Assembly (NCBI GenBank): GCA_001579985.1
Contig: LRSR01005703.1
Coordinates: 1 to 33,176 of the forward strand
Direction: 5' to 3'
From: Hypsibius dujardini
Lineage: Eukaryota; Tardigrada; Eutardigrada; Parachela; Hypsibiidae
Length of the DNA stretch: 33,176 bases
Position numbers and translations under genes: made by a program. The notes beneath the pieces are model-generated. The model was not told the DNA's origin and did not search any database. It was given only the letters and a program-made list of their open reading frames with translations. Numbering within the stretch: position 1 is the first letter of the stretch; each line of letters begins with the position of its first letter. Positions 1 through 10,074 of the stretch are shown one piece after another.

Positions 1-1086
1 AATAGAGCTTGAAGAAGCGGACGATGAAGAGGATGATGAGGACGATGAAGATGAGGTGGAGCTTGAAGAAGTGGACGAAGAAGCTGATGAGGATGAAGAA
101 GATGACGAAGTTGACGAAGATAAAGAAGCTGATGATGAGGACGATGATGATGAGGTGGAGCTTGACGAAGTGGACGAAGAAGCTGATGAGGATGAAGAAG
201 ATGAGGAAGTTGACGAGGATGAAGACGAGCTGGACGAAACCGGTGAATACGAGGAAGATGAAGATGACGATGATGACGCTGATGAACTTGTTGAAGACGA
301 TGAAGATGAGGATGAGCTCGACGATACCGGCGAGTTTGATGACGATGAAGATGAGGATGATGAAGAAGTTGAACTTGAGCGAGACGACGAGGAAGATGAA
401 GATGAGGAGGAAGATGTTGCTGATTGTGCAGCGGAAACGCTGCTAGCTACTGCAGAAGACGATGACGAAGACGAGCTTGAAGATGAATCAGGGCCTTGAA
501 CAAAAATGACATGCACTTATAGATGCAGGTATTCTTGGATTAAACGCTAAATTAGTCTAATGACGAACTATTAATATACGTGCTTCGCCCGTGAAAACGC
601 TGTGACATGTGTAAAGTGATCGAAGGATTAACCACTTACTAATGTCCGCACTATCGTTCGGGCGAAGTTAAAAGCTCAGCTCACACAATGTGGTAGTCTA
701 AGTTTGATCTATCGAGCAAGTCTGTGTCTGGGTGTGAAAATAACGACAAAGACCAACCAACGATTGACTGCCTCGAGGTCATAAAATGACTAGGATTCTG
801 CTTGCTAAAGTTGCTTACCCGTAATTGGCAACACAGTAGGGACAGTGGCCGTTGCCCCACTACCGCTAGGACCAGGACCGATGACTCCTCGAGCAGCTGG
901 TCGCCGGTGCAACTGTACGCTCCTTAGCTGCTGCACTACTGGATGGTGGATCGCCGGTCGTACTACAACACTCTTGACTTTTTTCTCACGTAAATCTGCG
1001 CGGTGCCTCTCCGGATTGACGTCTGCATGGATCGCTACAATCGCTATCCCCACTACCACTAGGACAAATACAATAGATGAGTTCAT
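1..1086 (-). CDS. Serine-rich secreted protein C (5' part; runs off left edge)
   Basis: Two exons are visible: 1086-819 and 494 to the edge. Exon 1 starts at the ATG at 1086 and encodes a signal peptide (MNSSIVFVLVVVGIAIVAIHA, hydrophobic residues about 5-21). A basic Arg/Lys/His linker follows, then a Gly-Pro motif (GVIGPGPSGSGATATVP) and PITG. It ends in phase 1 at a good donor (ACGG|GTAAGC). The acceptor TTGTTCAAG|GCC at 494 restores the frame as G-PDSSSS. The Ser frame then stays open for 164 codons to position 1, interspersed with Thr, Ala, Val, Tyr-Ser-Pro and Asn-Ser-Pro. Genes A, B and D share the exon-1 phase and design. The Ser stretch suggests an extracellular, heavily modified structural, adhesive or mucin-like protein, but no named family is recognised. 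The 3' exons lie outside the window. Confidence 0.7.
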
Positions 1087-1183
1087 GATGGTTCAGAAGC
1101 TGCGACGCTTTGATGAAAGGACAGAAAAACGGACGATCTTCTAAAATGACGAGCTTGTGCAAATTCATTTTGCGGAAGTGCCG

Positions 1184-1192
1184 TAATATAAC
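1184..1192 (-). promoter_or_regulatory. TATA-like element upstream of gene C
   Basis: The minus strand reads GTTATATTA about 100 nt before the ATG at 1086. Genes A and B have similar AT-rich elements at nearly the same distance (about 90-98 nt), which is the main support. Confidence 0.3.
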
Positions 1193-1653
1193 AGTTCTGC
1201 ACCAGATCGACGCCAAACACCGAGTGTATGAGCTTCCGGCTCCTCAGTACGATGTGCCATCGTAACGTGACGGAGCTAAAAAATTGGCTACAACATGAGG
1301 AAATAATTACATTTGTATTGCTGGACTCTGCAACAACCTCTCGTGTCTCTTCGACGTTCCGAATGCCTTACATAAGAATTCATTCATAACCCGATGAGAA
1401 ACTCGCTTGTTCTATCCGTTTGGGCAAGTACGATTTACGATTATTTCTGGTGAAAAAAGATGTTATCTTGCAGATCTTTTATTTTTAAAAATTTAAAATT
1501 GGGCAACTGCGGTACATAGAGGGTGCTGCGAATGTCACAACTAAGCATTTTGATTGTTCGTTACAGTTCACATTTTAAGAAGGTACTCAAATTAAAGGTA
1601 TTTTTATCAATTTGAGCGGATACGTGAAGAATCTGATCTATCGCGATTGACTT

Positions 1654-1695
1654 TTCCATATTCCATATTCCATATTCCATATTCCATATTCCATT
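1654..1695 (+). repeat. TTCCATA heptamer repeat, six copies
   Basis: Six tandem 7-nt units, the last ending TTCCATT. Confidence 0.95.
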
Positions 1696-2195
1696 TGGGA
1701 AATGGGAAAGTTGGCCAAAAAATAAATTCAGACTAGCTTTATTATTTATTTATCAGCTGAGTTAAAAACATAATTCTAATATTACGCACTGTATTTTTTT
1801 AGCAATTTATTAGTCAAATAAAAAAACCCAAGCTAGCCACAGTGATAACTCGGCAGTTTAGGCAGCTGTTTCCGTCCTAAGATTATGTTGTTACATCTGG
1901 ACGAATTACTAGATTCCCGGCACACATGCTTCGGTAGAACCGTAAAGTTTTACGTTACATTCAATGTAGTCGCCGTCTACTCAATAATTCTGCCTGCCGT
2001 AACAAACACAGCCGACGGAATGATTTTTCGTGTGCCAAAAGACAGTCCTACAACCCTTGGCGGAAAAATCACACAGAAAACGTGTAACAACTGGCAGGCA
2101 GTGCTACGGTTCAAGAGGTACCCGAACAAAGAAATCTATTTCCTGTCAGAGTTATGAAACTAACCATGCTTGCAATCGCTGCTTGTGAGATAATT

Positions 2196-2243
2196 TTGTG
2201 CCATTTTGTGCATTTAGTGCCATTTTGTGCCATTTAGTGCCAC
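2196..2243 (+). repeat. GTGCCATTTA / GTGCCATTTT short tandem repeat
   Basis: Four to five imperfect units of about 10 nt in non-coding sequence. Confidence 0.75.
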
Positions 2244-3237
2244 AGTGCTTCAATCAGTAGTATTTTTTATCAATGCCCGCATTACATATCAGATAAAATG
2301 CCATCAAATTTGCAGTAGTTAATAACAAGATTTAGCGACGAAGCTGATATTGTGCAAAGATTGTTTTTAGAAAACAGGAAATCGCCTGAACAATCACTGA
2401 ACAATCACTGGGATCTGGCTCTTAATCACTGTGCCTTTCATTTCACGTAGAATTATTTTTTAAAGTACACCTTTGATCCGTTAAAAGCACTGATTTTTTG
2501 CCAATGAATTGGACATTTTATTAGCCTCACACATGTTGCATGTCGAACATGAATAGAGCGCTGGTAATCAGTTTAGCGCTTAAAAGACACAGTTGCTAAT
2601 CACATCCCGTATAGCTCTGATATTGCCACATACTTCACTCAAACTTGTTAGCTCTAAAATTACTTAAAATGGGCATTTAATTTCTGGGGCCTCATTCAGT
2701 CCGGGACCTTAACTCCTTCATAAGATCAAAACATGATTGTCTGTTGCCTCTTTTCCTCTGGTCCACGCTTATGGGCCGGCTCTAACCAGTAAGATCTCGA
2801 AAAGAAGTATGCTAAAATATTAGCAATCACGGCGATCGAAAATTCGCTGGCACCGTTTCGGCCCTGCCCACCACTAGTGGCAAAAGGCCAAGAGCAAATG
2901 GTTTTAGGTAACCGAGTTGTTGTTGGGTAACGCGATTGAGCAGTTCCAGGCCGGACACTGCTCATCGAAGTCGCAAGGCAACTCTGACGATGAGAAGGAA
3001 GTGTTTTACGAAATTCCAAAAATTCCAAAGCAATTACCGGTATAGCCACGCCAACAAGGTTATTTTGTGAAGGTTGCAAAGCTTTCTGTTAACTCGTCAC
3101 GCGCTGAAACACCCTATCGTCCGTAACAGTTTCGGAAGAGTACTGTACTCAGTCAGCAATTTGCACCTTTTCAATTCAAGCTACAACGAATTTGCGAAAC
3201 GGCGTCTGAGTTCGCTCCGATCGTCGACTTGGAATGT

Positions 3238-3243
3238 TTTATT
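3238..3243 (-). terminator. Candidate poly(A) signal of gene A
   Basis: AATAAA on the minus strand, 278 nt beyond the TAA at 3521. The stop is followed at once by a donor-like sequence, so the true 3' end may lie further on. Confidence 0.2.
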
Positions 3244-3520
3244 ATGTAAGTGTACTTGTTGAAAATGAAATTCTCCCATGACCGAGTCTGAATCACCAGC
3301 AAAGTCGTCATGGGAAAAGGAACAAACGAAAATCTAGCAGAATAAGTTGAGCTTCCTTTAAAGTCAAAAGAATCCATTAGAGTGGCGCATTCTGATATGT
3401 AGAAATGGCCACGTTCTAGGAGCAAATTAAACACAGTTCGGTTATTATTATACAAATCCTTAAGTTAACTCGGGAACGTGAATAACTATTAATGAATGAA
3501 CATGGACACTTACTCACCAC

Positions 3521-5914
3521 TTAATGTTTACAGCAACGTAACGTCGATGGATTACAAACAGGGTAGCTTGGAGGACAACCAATATCAGGACCGCCTGAAA
3601 GAATACTCATTGTTTGGGATCAGTTTTAATACTCATTGTGTGGGATCAGTTTTGCAAGTCCTAGGCTATGGCTCCATTCTCGCTGGCCTGGTTCGGGAAA
3701 TTTGATAATGCTAATGATTTAAAGAAGAAATATTGTTATACGACAATTTTTTTAGCCGGTTTGTATCTCTCACTGTCTGTCCTCCGTCTGTTCGTGTGTT
3801 CGTGATTCGTCCGCTTGCTAAGGCTGTCATAAGTTTGCATTCGATGGGTTAGCCGGCTCATTTCAATACCAGGTCTATATATATGTCAGTTTATTTGGTG
3901 AATAGGATGATACTGCGCAGTTTAGTTGGAGATTGAGACCGGTCTGAGTAGTGAGTGTGGGTAATTACGCGGTTGGCCGCTATTTACCAGCCCGTGAAAA
4001 TATTTTTTTGTTATCCGATAGTGTTTCTTACAATATGCGTGAGTGTGAGTGTGAGCAATGATGTCGCGCTGACATTTATGGATTTCCGTGTGAAAACGAG
4101 GAATCTTGGTACGACATCTTCTAGATACGCTTTAGGTGGATATTTTGAGACACTAACTCATATCCGCTCCGGAGCGGAAACAAATCATGTCTAAGCTGAT
4201 TTCCCTGTTTTTCGGAAATTAGAGGCACTGGACGGATTCTATATTAGGATATTCCGACAAGTGATAAAGATGATAATGTAACAGATCATACCTGGTGCTT
4301 TTGTGATTGGTTCTATGGTTGGAACAGTGGCTGTCGTATCAGCCGGTTTAGGACCAACAATTCCTCCTCGTCCTACTAAGGGATGTTTAGGGGGGCCTGG
4401 CACCTGTGAACCATATGCACAATACATTACTGAGTAAGACCAGTGAGAGTAAAACAAAACCGTCGATCCTTACGAGGGAAGGACCAGAAGCACTAATCGC
4501 AATTGGAACGATTACCTGAAGTCTTTTAGCGACCACGCATGTTGTTGTAGAGCAAGCATTGTATGATAAAGATGAAGACGATGAGCTGGATAAAGAAGAA
4601 CTTGAAGACAACGAGGAAGACGTGGAAGATGATTTTGAAGAAGATGCAGATGATGATGCCGAAGACGATGTCGATGAGGAGGACGAGGAGGAAAATGATG
4701 AGGACTTTGAGAAAGACGATGAGGACGAAGAAACGGATGACGAAGTCGAGGAAGATGAGGATGAGGATAAAGATCCGGAAGATGAAGTTGAGGAGGAGGA
4801 AGAAGACACAGAAGACGAAGCTGACGACGATGCAGAAGAGGAAAATGAAGAAGTTGAAGACGAGAAGGAGGATGACGATGAGGCCAATGAAGATATTGAT
4901 GATGATGAAGACTTAGAAGAAGACTCGGAGGACGAGGATGACGACGACGTAGAAGAAGATGAGGACAATGAAGAAGACGATGAAGAAGTTGACGAGAAGG
5001 ATGAAAGAGATGAAGACGCTGAAGATGAAGAGGACGAAGAAGAAGATTGAAAGGACGAGGATGATGACGATCTAGAAGAAGAATATGAGGACATAGAAGA
5101 AAAAGAAGACGACGTTGAGGATGACGAAGAAGATAAAGATGAAGACGCCGAAGAAGACGACGCGGAGGTTGAGGTCGACGATGATGAAGAAGAAACCGAG
5201 GAAGATTTTGAAGAGGAAGAGGATGAAGTAGAGGAAAATGATGAGGAAGACGAAGAGGTTGAAGAAGAAGATGAGGAAATTGGTCCATAGTAAGATGACG
5301 ATGATGAGGCCGAAGACGAAGCGGATGATGCTGATTTGGACGAAGATGACGAGAACGAAGAGCTTGATGACACCGACCCGTACGAAGAAGACGAAGATGA
5401 AGAGAAAGACGACGACGATGATGAACTTGAACCTGAATCAATCGCTGAAAATATTTTTTTCCTTTTTCTGAGCTATGAAATAAATATTTTCAAAATTGGG
5501 ATACTGGCAGTAGCGCTATAATTTAAACATTTTATTCCTAATTTTAGCATTGAAACGAGCGAAAAAAATAGCTGGAGAAATCAGTTTTACCTTCCGTTGT
5601 TTACCGCCTGAGTTTGGACAAATAAATTGTTTACCTAGGCCGCAAGTGGTACAGCCAGGAGATCCTCCGATGACACCGCGAGCAGCGAGTGGTCTGTGGG
5701 CCCTCTGCACGAAATGCTGCTGTTGCTCCACTGATTTTCGCTTAAAGACAGGGGGCCGGACTGGGCTTCGTGCAACCTTAGCTTCTTTCTGGTGAGATTC
5801 TGCAGAGCCTGGTGCGGGGATCCTGTTGTGACTGCGTTTCATAGTGGTGGTGGTTGCATTGACGACAAAGATCATACCCACTACTAACCAAGCACATATA
5901 CCAAGATAATTCAT
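3521..5914 (-). CDS. Serine-rich secreted protein A (complete, four exons)
   Basis: Exons are 5914-5635, 5444-4516, 4403-4292 and 3594-3521, joined in phases 1, 0 and 1, for 464 residues. Donors are CCTAG|GTAAAC, CTTCAG|GTAATC and CCAG|GTATGA; acceptors are TTTTCAG, GGTTCACAG and CTTTCAG. Residues 1-20 are a signal peptide (MNYLGICAWLVVGMIFVVNA). A basic Lys/Arg/His linker follows, ending ARGVIGGSPGCTTCG. Exon 2 gives about 300 residues of Ser runs broken by single Thr, Ala, Val, Lys, Phe or Tyr, then a Cys pair motif (ACSTTTCVVAKRLQ). Exon 3 is Gly/Pro/Thr-rich (GGIVGPKPADTTATVP). Exon 4 is a Cys-rich tail (GPDIGCP, YPVCNPS, CCKH) ending in TAA. All exons match gene B in order, and exons 3-4 also match in length. 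Role unknown; likely an extracellular structural, adhesive or mucin-like protein. The splice sites are read by eye and lack transcript support. Confidence 0.8.
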
Positions 5915-6000
5915 AATGAATCACTCGTTGGGGTCCGATCAAAGAACAGCAGCGCACTTCTCAAAATCAAAATGCTGTACAAATTGGAATTGCCAAAACG

Positions 6001-6008
6001 TTATAATA
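6001..6008 (-). promoter_or_regulatory. TATA-like element upstream of gene A
   Basis: The minus strand reads TATTATAA about 90 nt before the ATG at 5914. That would leave a 5' UTR of about 60 nt. It is supported by the matching position in genes B and C. Confidence 0.35.
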
Positions 6009-9000
6009 TGTCACTTTTTTGGCTGTCTTCGTATGCTATGTATTTTATGGGATTCGGACAAGTGATCAGTACATGGAAAGAAGTGAAAGTATATGGATGC
6101 TTTGACATCACGTATGTAGCGGGTAGTGGACCTTGACCTTGTCGTGCACTGATTTTGGCAGCAAAACCAACCTTTCTTCCTGATTTTTTATAATCGATGA
6201 ACTTTAGTTTTATGTGCAATCCGTTAAGTCACCTAATCAAATGACAAGATCAGTAATAGTGCCCATAAACGCGAAAAGGACCTGATTAGGTCAAGTCTCG
6301 TAGCAGTTGTTTGCGGATGAATGGGGATACTAGCACCGAGAGGTCATGTGACAGAACCATTTATCGCCAAATGGTTACAGATAAAATAAAAAAGGGAAGA
6401 TAGCACTGCTGCTGCCTAGCGTGTCCTCTTGGCGGTTCAGGTTTATCTGCCATCTGCTGGAGTTGATTGACCCGCAGTCGACGTGCTAATGTTGACGCTG
6501 CTAGGCATTGTTTGTTATAAAAGATCAGACAGACAAGACGCATTGCACAATTGTGCAGCGACGCGAGTTAAGGAACTGAACGAACCATCCATTATTCCGT
6601 TTCGTTATATTATTATACTGTTCATGCTTGGATAATTCGCTGGCCAAAAGGATTGCTGGAAGCGGAGGTTACGCATAACGAGGTATAGGCCACTTATATT
6701 GGCGAATTGAGAGCATTTCTTACCGCCAACAGTTTTCAACAGAAAAGTACCGGTGAAAGAAGAAATCGATAGGCATAATCAAATCCCACCAACGATAGTT
6801 CACACAACAATTTTCGTAATTCAGTTTTAATTAAGACAAATCAGCCTCTCTTACCTGTCCGCCTATTAAATAAAAGAGCAGCAGGTCGACTTATACGCAG
6901 ACGGACTGCTTGAAGTTCGATGCCACACTGCCATTGTTTAGCAAGAACTGCATTTGATGCTGCCTAAAGCTACGCGATCGAAGTTACTAAGACGTGTAGT
7001 CTGACCCAGTTTCTCACTGGTCTCTTGCCAGACGCACCATGTAATAGCACAATGCACGAGACCACAGCAGACCGGAAATGAGCATGGTTATAATATTATT
7101 TAGTTTGTATTTTACGTGAAGTTGTTAAACCAACGAATTTCAAACACATAAAAAACGCGGATAAATAAAACGAGGGCAACATCTCAAGCCCATCTGTTAG
7201 GATAGCAAAATTGGAGGGATAAAGACGCCTGTTCACCACCAAACGGGTGCCAGTCATGGTGACTGATCGATGATAGCTTTTCTTTGATATGTAAAGAAGC
7301 CGCCATTTTGTTTCGGAATTTAAAACTGTTGGCTTTATTCAAATTTCATACCCCTATAAATTACTTCCATAAAATCAATGAATAAATACAAAAATAAATA
7401 AAAGTAGTACATCAAAAAAAAGTTCAGTGAGACATGATTGATTTCAGTTTTTTCAGTAGTGATGTTGTTCCAGAGAACTTGTGAGTTGCTTGAAAAATCT
7501 GAAAACTGCAAGGCAAGCCGATACTCGTGTATTCCTAATTACAATAGCTACGAAACGGATCACTCACTAGTAATATTTAAATCAACGAATTATTTTTATT
7601 AAATTGAGAGAAAACATTAATGAAAGTATCGGTTGCGATTGCTTCTGATAATACCATTTCTTATCTGAGAAACTGAGAAATCAGGCCTTGTGCTCTTCCT
7701 GTTGGCAAAACTACTGTAGATAAGTGGTGTGCTGCGTAAATTTACTGCGTAAAGATAATTTGAAATATTAGTAATGTTGCGGTACGATTGATCAACACAT
7801 TTGATCAATCATTCAAAGAAAAAATCTCGAGCTTCGTTAACTAAACATTATGAAGGAATTTCCTGGTCTTAACAAACTTTGAAGAGAATTTAGAGCAAGA
7901 GCATAACTTGCAGTGTACTGTAACTAAGCCTGCGTACTCAATCAAGTACGCTGTAAATTAGAGTACGACTCCACACTCGAATACAACGTGTACAATACAA
8001 AGTACGGCGTATGTCGTACGTCGTTTTTGGAACGACCCGGTGGCACAGCATCATTGGTCAGTTATGTTCGTGACTCAAATAGGCGTGATGTAAGTGCAGA
8101 GCGCACGTTGGACTGGTCGGTCTCGTCAGCTCTGGTCCCACTGCCCACAGATTCCATTGTAGATTTAGGCGTCTTGAAATTCGCGGCCACCAAAAACATT
8201 CCACACTTTTGAGTCAGGAAAAAATTTCAGACGTCAAACGCCAGACCGACGTACAAACAGCAAAATAATCACGAAGACAGTGTGTAACACTTGGAAGTGC
8301 AATGGCTTGAAGAGTACCTGAACAGATAAACCCTTTGTATTCCTTCAGAGTTATAAAATTACCCTTCCCGGGGACGTCTGCTTGCCAAATTATGATAGTG
8401 CTAGCGTTTGCAATAATACTTCAGTTAGTAGTATTTTTATCGATGTATTGCACAAAACCATGCCTTTTGGAAAATCTGTCGACTGTCAGCGCTTAGTATA
8501 TAAACCGGCTTTAGGTGAAATCTATAGTCTATGTTGCGACCTGACAGCTTGCACAATATGGATTTCACCGGGCGGACTGGTGCAACTAATACTGTATTGT
8601 GCAAATATCGCTTCCAGAAAAGGGGGAAATCCCCTGAACATTCACTGCGAGCTGGTTTGGCCTTGCTTGGTCTTTCGTTCCAAATAAAGTCAGTCCCTTT
8701 ATGACGAATATTAACACAAGATTTCGCCGGTAAGCTGGAGAGTTTAATCGCCTTACGTAAGCGGCATTGCGGTCGTCAACATTTTCTATCGATCAACAAA
8801 ATGTATCAAAAAACTTTTGATAAACGAGTTTAAACAGATGATCACCCAGAGCTGTCAAGGGACACTGATCAATGAGTTTCAAAAATTCGTTGGTTGTGTT
8901 TGGCTGAGCGATAAGGCTACAAATCTGTTAAGAATCGAAAAGTGCGAATAGACCACTCACAGCCCTTGGTTGTGACAGTCACGGCTCAGCATTTTGCTTG

Positions 9001-10074
9001 TTCGCTTATAGGACTTTTTTATACCATTCGCTGGTACTCGTTTTTACAACAAACGATGACAACCTTACTGTCTCTATTGAGTCTCGAACACTAATGGACA
9101 ATTTGGAACGATTTTGGTTCCTGCAAAGGAAACGGCTGTAAAATGGATTACTACCAGACAGATAGTGCGTCACGTGTCTCTCAGCTCTTAAGTTACGTAA
9201 CTTGATCTCAAATTTCGGGTGCTTTGTTCAATTCCTTCAATATGGCACCACATAACTTCCTTTTCATACTTTCTTTCGTCTAGTTCCCTCTTGCAGAATG
9301 GAAGCACAAAGTTGTCCATGCAAAGTTTGAAAGTTCAATCAGTCACGGCCAATGGAAAATTGGCATCGTTCCGGCTCGGCTCCGAACACAATTAGTGACA
9401 AAAGGCCAACTGCAAACGGTTTATGTAACTTTTATTATTAGGTAATACGATGACCAGTTGTTAGGGAACACAGCTTTTCGCAGCCGCAAGGACCACAGCT
9501 CTTCGCAGCCGCAAGGACCACTCTGTCGGTGATAAGGAAGTGTTTCTGCAGCCAAATTCCAAAACACTTACTGGTATTGCAAAAATATTTGGATTTGGTA
9601 CGAGCTTCCTAGACTACCCGTACATCTCGCGATTAAGTGAGCAGCATATTAATCGGATAAGCGTCCAAGCCGTGGTAGCAAGGTTGCTCTGTGAACTTTG
9701 TAGAGTTTTTTACTGATTTGTTATGGTAACAGGTCCAATCGAAACATTTTCTGAAGAGTACCCAGTAAAGAGAAGGCAATTCTTCACTTCATGCTAGCGT
9801 TACTGAACTCTGGATAAACCTTCAATTGGTTTTAAACAAATACCGGGATACAGTTATTATCTGGCCTTTAAAATTAGACTTGCCGAAAAGCAATCTCTAA
9901 TTATACATCTGACAGGATTAAAGTATTCACCCAGAGTAGTAGCTCTTAAAACTGTCCGATGTGTATAAGTGACTCCACCCTAAAAGCAAACGTGTATCGA
10001 GTATTATTAGATTACTGCTTAGGCTTACTCGGGAAAGTGAGAAAATGTTTGATCAAAACGGGAATACTTACCAA
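6009..10074. other. Intergenic region between genes A and B
   Basis: About 4 kb without a supported gene. The left part is upstream flank of A (homologous to that of B), 7120-8265 looks unique, and the rest is downstream flank of B homologous to that of A. Open frames (7617-7808, 7988-8212, 8382-8687) are short and not conserved between copies. Confidence 0.6.
9469..9518 (+). repeat. 25-nt direct repeat, two copies
   Basis: CACAGCTTTTCGCAGCCGCA and CACAGCTCTTCGCAGCCGCA, each followed by AGGAC, are adjacent with one mismatch. The matching part of the other duplicated segment has a single diverged copy, so this doubling is local to copy 2. Confidence 0.85.

Larger units (their letters stand above)
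1193..3520. other. Intergenic region between genes C and A
   Basis: No supported gene. It holds the heptamer repeat, a short tandem repeat and, from about 2065, the flank of the duplicated segment. The 90-codon frame at 1885-2157 is not open in the other copy. Confidence 0.6.
2065..7120. repeat. Copy 1 of a diverged tandem segmental duplication (contains gene A)
   Basis: Non-coding sequence on both sides of gene A aligns by eye with sequence around gene B in the same order. Examples: the GTGTAACAACTGG block near 2085 with 8305; the CAAAAGGCCAA block near 2879 with 9400; GGACCTTGACCTTGTCGT near 6129 with 12314; GTAATAGCACAATGCAC near 7041 with 13254. Limits are approximate. Confidence 0.72.

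Noticed and set aside
56-499. 147-codon Asp/Glu-rich frame on plus
   Set aside because: Antisense of the Ser exon of gene C. GAN runs are the automatic complement of TCN runs, and no start, signal peptide or splice context supports it.
845-1144. 99-codon plus-strand frame
   Set aside because: Exact antisense of exon 1 of gene C, which has the signal peptide and donor site.
1885-2157. 90-codon plus-strand frame
   Set aside because: Not open in the homologous copy near 8000-8350, and no recognised domain.
4559-5050. 163-codon acidic frame on plus
   Set aside because: Opposite the Ser exon of gene A. It is broken by TGA at 5048 while the Ser frame is open across the whole exon with matching splice phases.
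4512-5441. His/Leu/Arg-rich frame on minus
   Set aside because: Off-register reading of the same Ser-coding exon of gene A. It does not connect in phase to the signal-peptide exon or the conserved tail exons.
8382-8687. 101-codon plus-strand frame
   Set aside because: The homologous stretch in the other duplicated copy (about 2160-2450) is full of stops, so the frame is not under coding constraint.
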